A stretch of 64,000 bases of DNA from Promerops cafer (Eukaryota > Chordata > Aves > Passeriformes > Nectariniidae): assembly GCA_013398275.1 (NCBI GenBank), contig VZSE01015197.1:2094145-2158144 (forward strand), written 5' to 3'. The position numbers were made by a program, and so were the translations under genes. Below the pieces are notes generated by a model, which saw only the letters and a list, made by a program, of their open reading frames with translations, did not search any database and was not told the DNA's origin. Below, piece by piece: positions 58,472-64,000 of this stretch (position 1 is the first letter of the stretch; every line of letters begins with the position of its first letter).

Positions 58472-58477
58472 AATAAA
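58472..58477 (+). terminator. LTR polyadenylation signal
   Basis: AATAAA, followed by a T-rich and then GT-rich stretch (58,482-58,528) that could act as the downstream element. It would define the R/U5 border of the LTR. Confidence 0.6.
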
Positions 58478-58986
58478 AGGTGCATTTTTTGTTATTTTAA
58501 ACTGAAGTTCCCCCTGTTGTGTTGTTTTTTGCACTCTGAGATCGGGTAACGAACCATCACGACTCCCGCTCGTTTGAGCGGATCGTGGCATAGAGGCAGT
58601 TACACTCTTTGGGAATCCAGCCCCACACCATGATCGTCTTGTGCTCCTGCTTCAGCGTACTCATACGGAGGTGGTGACAAATTCAGGAGAACTACACTGC
58701 CTCTCAGAGAAAAGCAACAGTGACATAAGTCTGTCAACAAGTACTGAAGCTTTGAGGGGTTTATTTTGTGGATATGAGTCTGGAAAACGTAATACAATAT
58801 TTTTTTGCTTTCTTGCCTTAGGAGACTAGACACAAATAGAGACAAACAAGTGTTTTAGACCAAGCTAGGTTGAAAACTTGCAGTTTGTCTCTGCTTCACA
58901 CTAAAAAAAAACTGCTGTTACCATGCTGTTTTACTTATGGTTTTCCTCTTGGGGGACTTATTTAGCAGGAAGAGGATAGATGGGGT

Positions 58987-59040
58987 AAAGGAAAAGGAGG
59001 AAAAAAGGGAAAGAAAAGGAGAAAAAAAAAGGGAAGAGGA
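58987..59040 (+). repeat. Polypurine tract
   Basis: 54 nt without a pyrimidine, a mixed GGAAA/GAAAA-type low-complexity tract. Confidence 0.9.
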
Positions 59041-61943
59041 TTCCAGGAAAAGTTCAAACCTGTGACAGTAAGGAAAAAATTGTTTTGGAATACAGAAATA
59101 TACGAAAAGCAAAACTGCTATAAAAGTCTTGAGGTAAGAGTTAATAAGAAGTCAGCTATATTTCAAAGAAATAGCAAGAAGAAAAACAAAAATAATAACT
59201 TTGATATGATTTTAGGTGCAAACAGAGGTTCATCTATCATAGACCAGGCATGTATTAAGACCTACCTAAATGACGGAGTTGTGGCTTTGCCCCATATGTT
59301 GAGCCATGGGCATCTCAAAATTTACAAAATGTGAAGGATTCAGAATAGGAAAACCCAAACTGAGATTCTGTAAAATCTAACCTTTGAGGAAGGAATCAAA
59401 GTAGGGAAGAAATTTTGTATATCCTGCCTAATATATGCCAGAGAGAGAACACTTTGGAAAGTATAAATATAAAGCCATGAGAAAAATTGCTTAAAGTCAT
59501 CCAAGGGGGCATAAATGCACTAAAAGGGGAACTACAAGGCAATGTATAATTTCCTAACCTTGAAATACATTCAGCTATAGAGTAGTCTTACAAAGCAGTG
59601 GAAGAAAACTCATCACTCCAATACCTTCACCCTGTATTCTCTTGCTGCAATACAATAAATAATTGCAACATCAGAAGTAAAGTAAATTTTGTTACTAAAA
59701 AGGAAAAAAAAAATTAGTATGGATAGGACACCTGAACCAAATCTTTAAAAATGGTCTTGGAAAAAAAAAATATTTAAAAACCCAGCAGGGAATAATATTT
59801 TATTGGCAAAAAGAATGATAAGATGATTGAATAGAGTTGTCATTACCAATTTACTTAAAGCCAGCTATGTCCATATTGCCAAAACTCTTACTCAGTATTC
59901 GCTTTCACTGTAACAGGCTTAGTTACTACAGACAGGGATCTATAACTTCAATATTTCAACAAGATCAAAAACTGAGCATAAAGCTAGTTGGGGCAAAAGT
60001 GGTTTGTTTTGGGTTTTTTTAATCTTACTTTAACACCTACAGTGTCAAGTGAAAAAAACTCTTGAAGTAACCATAGCGACAGCAAATTTTTAAATATCAC
60101 ATTGAACAGTTATTTGTGCTCTTCAGGGCTGGGGTGAGGGGAAGACATTTACCCTTGTAAATCAATCCAGGTAAAGGACTTTTTTGACTGCCTGAGAAAT
60201 AATGTAGCATAACCCAAGCAGTGAGAATGCAAGGAGATGAACAGAAGGTAAACCACTGTGAGGCTACTAAAACAGAGTAATAGCAGTCAGTCACGCTCCA
60301 TGCATGGCAAGCATGCAAACACTGTCTGATATTATAAAGGCGTTTGATGAAAGAGGTAAATGAGACAGAACAAACAAAAAATACTATTTTTGAACAGGCA
60401 CTTTCCTTTAGCAGCAGCAGCAGCAGTTTGTTCTCTTTCCCTCAAAGGAAAATCTCTGCCCTGTACCTTGTTTCAACTTTTAAATTTTTTTTGAATTTTT
60501 TTTGATATTTGCATCCCATTCGGTGAAGTTTCAAACTGAAATGAAGCCTGTTCCAAACTACCCCATGTGATTACAGATACTTGGTGAGCTGCCTCTCATT
60601 TAACAACAATGGGAAGCAGCAGCCAATACCCCATGGGCCCCTGTCCATAAGGGCCCCTGAGGCAAGAACTGCTGCTGTTTTTGAGCGCGGATGAGCTGCA
60701 GTGGATTATTGACTCAGTTTAAGGACAAGTGAGAAGTTCACAGAACTGAGTTCACAAAAGAAACTTGAAATTAATTAAGATTATGTCACTTTGATCCCCA
60801 CAAAAAAAACCAACCAAACAAACAAACAAAAAAATTATGGTAACAGACTTTCTTGTATTTATTGGATGTAGAACCAACAGCTGCTAAAGAATTTGAAGAA
60901 CATGAAACGGGCTTGAATGGAACAGTCTGAAAAATTTCTTCTGCACAGGGAAATACTTTGTGCAACATGACCAAACAGTATGATGTATTAAAGCACAGAG
61001 CTGCATGGAAGCAGAAAGAACATTTCAGGGCAGAGAATAGCACATGATACATTTTAAACAGAAATATTATGGCTCACATTGTTTCCAAGGCTAAGATGAA
61101 ACTTTGGCAAATATCCTAGTTTCACTGGCCACATTTACATTGTGGGAAATACAGAACAAGAAATTCTGATTAAGAAGTTTCTCAGTGGGTATTTGCATAT
61201 AAAAGTAGTGCTATTTGTAATTTCTTTATTAGGTACCATCTTTCTTCCTCCTTTGTGGATTTACATCTGAGCAAAGACATTGAATAATGAGCCCCAGAAA
61301 TGGTACCGTACAATGAGACAAAGGATTATAAAGAACTAATCAAACAAAAAAAATCAGCTTGTAGCCAAAAAGAAGTAGTACAAAAAAGTAATTTTCTGCT
61401 TGCCTCTTTCACAAGCCACAGTGTAACTTGGGGTAAATATAATCTAATTTGAACTAAAACATCTTTCTTTGCAATGAATGAAAACCTAGGAATTACACAA
61501 ACTTGGTTATTCCACATTTAATATTAGCATGCATGTGTATAAATATAGTGCATTTACAGATATACATTTTAAAGCACTATAACTTCTTAAAAATTTGTAC
61601 TTATCCCCTTGACTCACTGGTATGTTTTAATCAGGTTGACCTATAATATATAATCAGACCATTTCCATTAGGAACACTTAAGATCTTGTCCATTTCATCT
61701 AGAACTTAAACTAAGTTCTTTCAATCACTGTAACCTGGTTAGTACCTGATAAATGATTTCTTGTCTAATAAATTCCTGTCAAAATCCTTCCAGTACAGGA
61801 ATCTAAGGTGAGTTCTGCAGAAACAACCACGACATCCTAAATGCTGATTTTTTACAAAAATGTGCTTAATTTTATCTTTTTCATGTTCTTATCTTCCTAA
61901 CAATAATTGTGTTTCAATATTTAAATATTATTTGAAGGACATC

Positions 61944-61968
61944 TTTTTTTTTTTTTTTTTTTTTTTTT
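61944..61968 (+). repeat. Poly(T) tract
   Basis: 25 consecutive T. No TTTATT follows on the right side at the distance expected if it were the tail of a minus-strand retrocopy. Confidence 0.95.
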
Positions 61969-64000
61969 AATTCATTAGGAATGGATTAAAGTAAAGCTGT
62001 GTAATATCTGTGAGTGCCTCATTTTGATGTTACAGGGCCCATCTGCATATGCACTGTTTAATGTTCCTGTCTATTTTGACTATGATTTTTGAAGGAAAGC
62101 TAGGACTGAATTTAAAGTAATATAATAAGAAAATAATTTTTATTTATTAAACAGATTGAAACATACAATCTAGCAAGAGGAAATTTGACTTCTAACATGG
62201 GTATCTAACACAGTACCAGACCATGGACTAGTAACCATCTTTGACATCCCATGCTATGCTTACCCATTAACACAAGCTTCAAATTCAAAGAAAAAAGGTT
62301 TTTAAAAAAAATCGAGCACTACCTCTGCCTACATCATCAGCAAACTCTACAGCTGTCCACTTAAAATTCCATTCCTAAGCTCATTTTCAGTGCCATTCAT
62401 TGTAAATGAAAACAGAAAGGTTTTATAAGACTGAGTACAACCAGAAGATGTTTTTATATTTTGGCAGGCAAGATTGGTCTCTCATAAGGCCAAAGCTATT
62501 TTGCTTCTTGGTGTTTTTTAACAAAGACTAGAATTCAGATGATCCAAAGCGTGCATTTATATATTTATATATCAAGAAAAGCCTGTGCCAGGAAACAATA
62601 AGGCTGAATTATGTGTAAAACATGAACTCATATATCTGAAGTATTAGATTTGATTGCACTGCAAAAACTTCAAACCTTTTCTTACCACAAAGTCTTACCA
62701 CATTTTACAGATTTTACAATTACCTACACTTTCCAGAATTTTAAATTATGCTTTTCTTTTACACTGATATATTGCAAAATTTATTTTCATCAAACTTGTA
62801 GATACAGTCAAGAAAGCAAATCTTGCATGACTCTGTTATTGCCCCACTGACACTTTATTATTGATTTCCATTTGGAATTCCTGTCATTAATAATGAATTC
62901 TGAAAAAAAAAAAGTGAAAATTTTACCACCACTGGTGATTTAAGACAAGAGGTGCTTCTCTGAATAGAAATACATTCTTGAATTATATTTAGGCATGAAT
63001 ATTTGCTAACTTTCTACTAAAAATTTTCTCATAAAATACAGAGGAAAATTCCCAACTATATTTCAGTGTTCAAAATATGTTTCCCCTCTCAAAATCAATA
63101 AAGTTTATTTAGCTTGATTCCAGAGAGTAGGATTTACTTTCTTAGATTTAGCAAAAGGATATATTCCCACAGAATTTCAGAGCAGAGTTTTTTAGCCTTT
63201 GACAATACATGAAGACTAATTTCACAACTAGAAAAAATGGCAACATTTGCTATTGCAATCCATATCTCTCAGATTCACCACTTATGTCAGTTTTCAATAT
63301 AAAATATTCTGAAATTATTGCTAATGGTAGCATTTTGGTTTTTTTCTGCAGATAAAGAATTGTAATTCTGTAGCAGGAGAAGATGAAATATGATTTACCT
63401 TTCCCTTGACTCATGAAATACCCCAAAATCCTGTTACAAAAACTCTAGCTTTAATACCTGCTGTTTGTGTCTATCAGAGATTATTGCTGGGAGATACTTG
63501 GAGCAGCTCTGATCAGATGACTCCAGCATAGACTCTTTCCCAAAAATCTGTTTTCTGCCAATATCAGATGTGGAATACTGAGCTGAATGGACCATTTCCA
63601 TCATCTAGTATTCCCACATTTTTAAGATGAATGTAAGTCAGAAAGAAAATATATAGACACAAGCAAGCAAACAAATAATGTTTCTCAGCTGTCACATTTA
63701 CCTATCCATACATCAGACAGACATTTCCATTTGCAGGAAAATTAATTATTGCTCTCAGTTCTGAGTGTGTATCTGTGCATGTCCACATATATTGTGTGTG
63801 TGAATACATATACCAGCCTGTAAACATCTGGTTGTGACTGCAGTTGCAGTCTCACTCTGGGTGAAATAGGTTGTTTTGTTTTGTTTTTTTTTTTTTAAAT
63901 AGAGAGGAACAATATTGTAATTTATTTTAATTTCCTGGCATTCAAAGAGATTAATTAATCTATTTTAATGACACCTACCTGGATGAATTAAATTTCAATT

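Larger units (their letters stand above)
57909..58598 (+). mobile_element. Solo LTR of an endogenous retrovirus, well preserved
   Basis: This block of about 690 bp is clearly GC-richer and CpG-richer than its surroundings. It shows LTR architecture: a long U3, a TATA box (TATAAA, 58,277-58,282), a polyadenylation signal AATAAA (58,472-58,477) about 195 bp downstream, and a GT-rich element (58,511-58,528) past it. The hexamer GTTACA lies directly on both sides (57,903-57,908 and 58,599-58,604), as expected for a 6-bp target site duplication. The right end is CA. The left end is TG if the boundary is shifted by one base. A 12-bp unit (CTGTGCTTGGAG) is tandemly duplicated in U3 (58,143-58,166). 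No gag, pol or env sequence flanks it. The family is not identified. The plus-strand frames of 73-79 codons within U3 are not viral genes that I can recognise. Confidence 0.72.
58599..64000. other. Unique AT-rich non-coding DNA with two candidate conserved blocks
   Basis: No gene or transposon is recognised. It includes a 54-nt pure purine tract (58,987-59,040), a more GC-rich block at 60,510-60,745 with a SOX-like AACAATGG and an AP-1 site, five CAG repeats at about 60,411-60,426, a 25-nt T run (61,944-61,968) and a block at 61,975-62,100 with the octamer-like palindrome TGCATATGCA. Open frames are 90 codons or fewer and not recognised. Confidence 0.5.

Noticed and set aside
60411..60426. 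CAG repeat
   Set aside because: Five units only, outside any supported exon. This is ordinary for a vertebrate genome.
1..64000. CRISPR arrays, bacterial operons, endogenous hepadnavirus or parvovirus genes, tRNA/rRNA genes
   Set aside because: Looked for by eye in the sequence and open frames and not seen. The direct repeats present are simple tandem duplications without spacers.

Overview
The window looks like nuclear DNA from a bird: AT-rich, with many decayed CR1 LINE fragments, avian-type retroviral LTRs and vertebrate-style microsatellites. There is no operon structure and no dense coding. I found no host protein-coding gene that I can support. The longest open frame is 139 codons, and it and the other open frames lack recognisable domains, except those inside CR1 copies. 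The window is best read as a gene desert or as the inside of a very long intron. All family assignments come from recognising consensus features by eye; no database search was run.

Layout. 1-8.5 kb is mostly unique AT-rich DNA with a recursive-splice-site-like motif (about 1.05 kb), a two-unit interstitial telomere motif (3.33 kb) and a homeodomain-type palindrome cluster (3.79 kb). 8.5-10.35 kb is a CR1 mosaic: a minus-strand 3' end, an opposite-orientation RT fragment, and an older minus-strand copy split by a younger one. 12.98-13.27 kb is a CR1 3' end. 14.19-15.29 kb is a much older CR1-like LINE with a relic of its reverse transcriptase active site. 20.84-21.31 kb is a plus-strand CR1 tail, followed at 21.71 kb by a 126-nt pure pyrimidine microsatellite. 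25.45 kb holds a CR1 scrap. 25.6-34.9 kb is mostly unique and includes a more GC-rich block (29.0-29.7 kb) with three AP-1-type sites.

34.9-35.65 kb and 39.4-39.8 kb are further minus-strand CR1s. 41.1 kb is a scrap of the ancient CR1 type. 42.5-43.1 kb is a decayed ERVL-type LTR carrying a (CATAAC)n expansion. 43.8-44.3 kb is a CR1 with several internal deletions. 45.0 kb has a doubtful CR1 fragment. 44.3-53.4 kb is otherwise mainly unique, with an A/C-rich tandem tract at 50.85 kb and a poly(A)-tailed retrocopy-like end at 52.3 kb. 53.4 kb and 55.84-56.30 kb are CR1 3' ends. 57.91-58.60 kb is a well-preserved, GC-richer LTR with TATA box, polyadenylation signal and apparent 6-bp target duplication. 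58.6-64 kb is unique AT-rich DNA with two candidate conserved non-coding blocks. Two short assembly gaps (37,617-37,628 and 55,368-55,391) both lie inside simple repeats.

There are no genes here that work together. The biology visible is the history of retrotransposon insertion and decay, simple-repeat growth, and a few candidate regulatory blocks. I did not find evidence of a new biological system.
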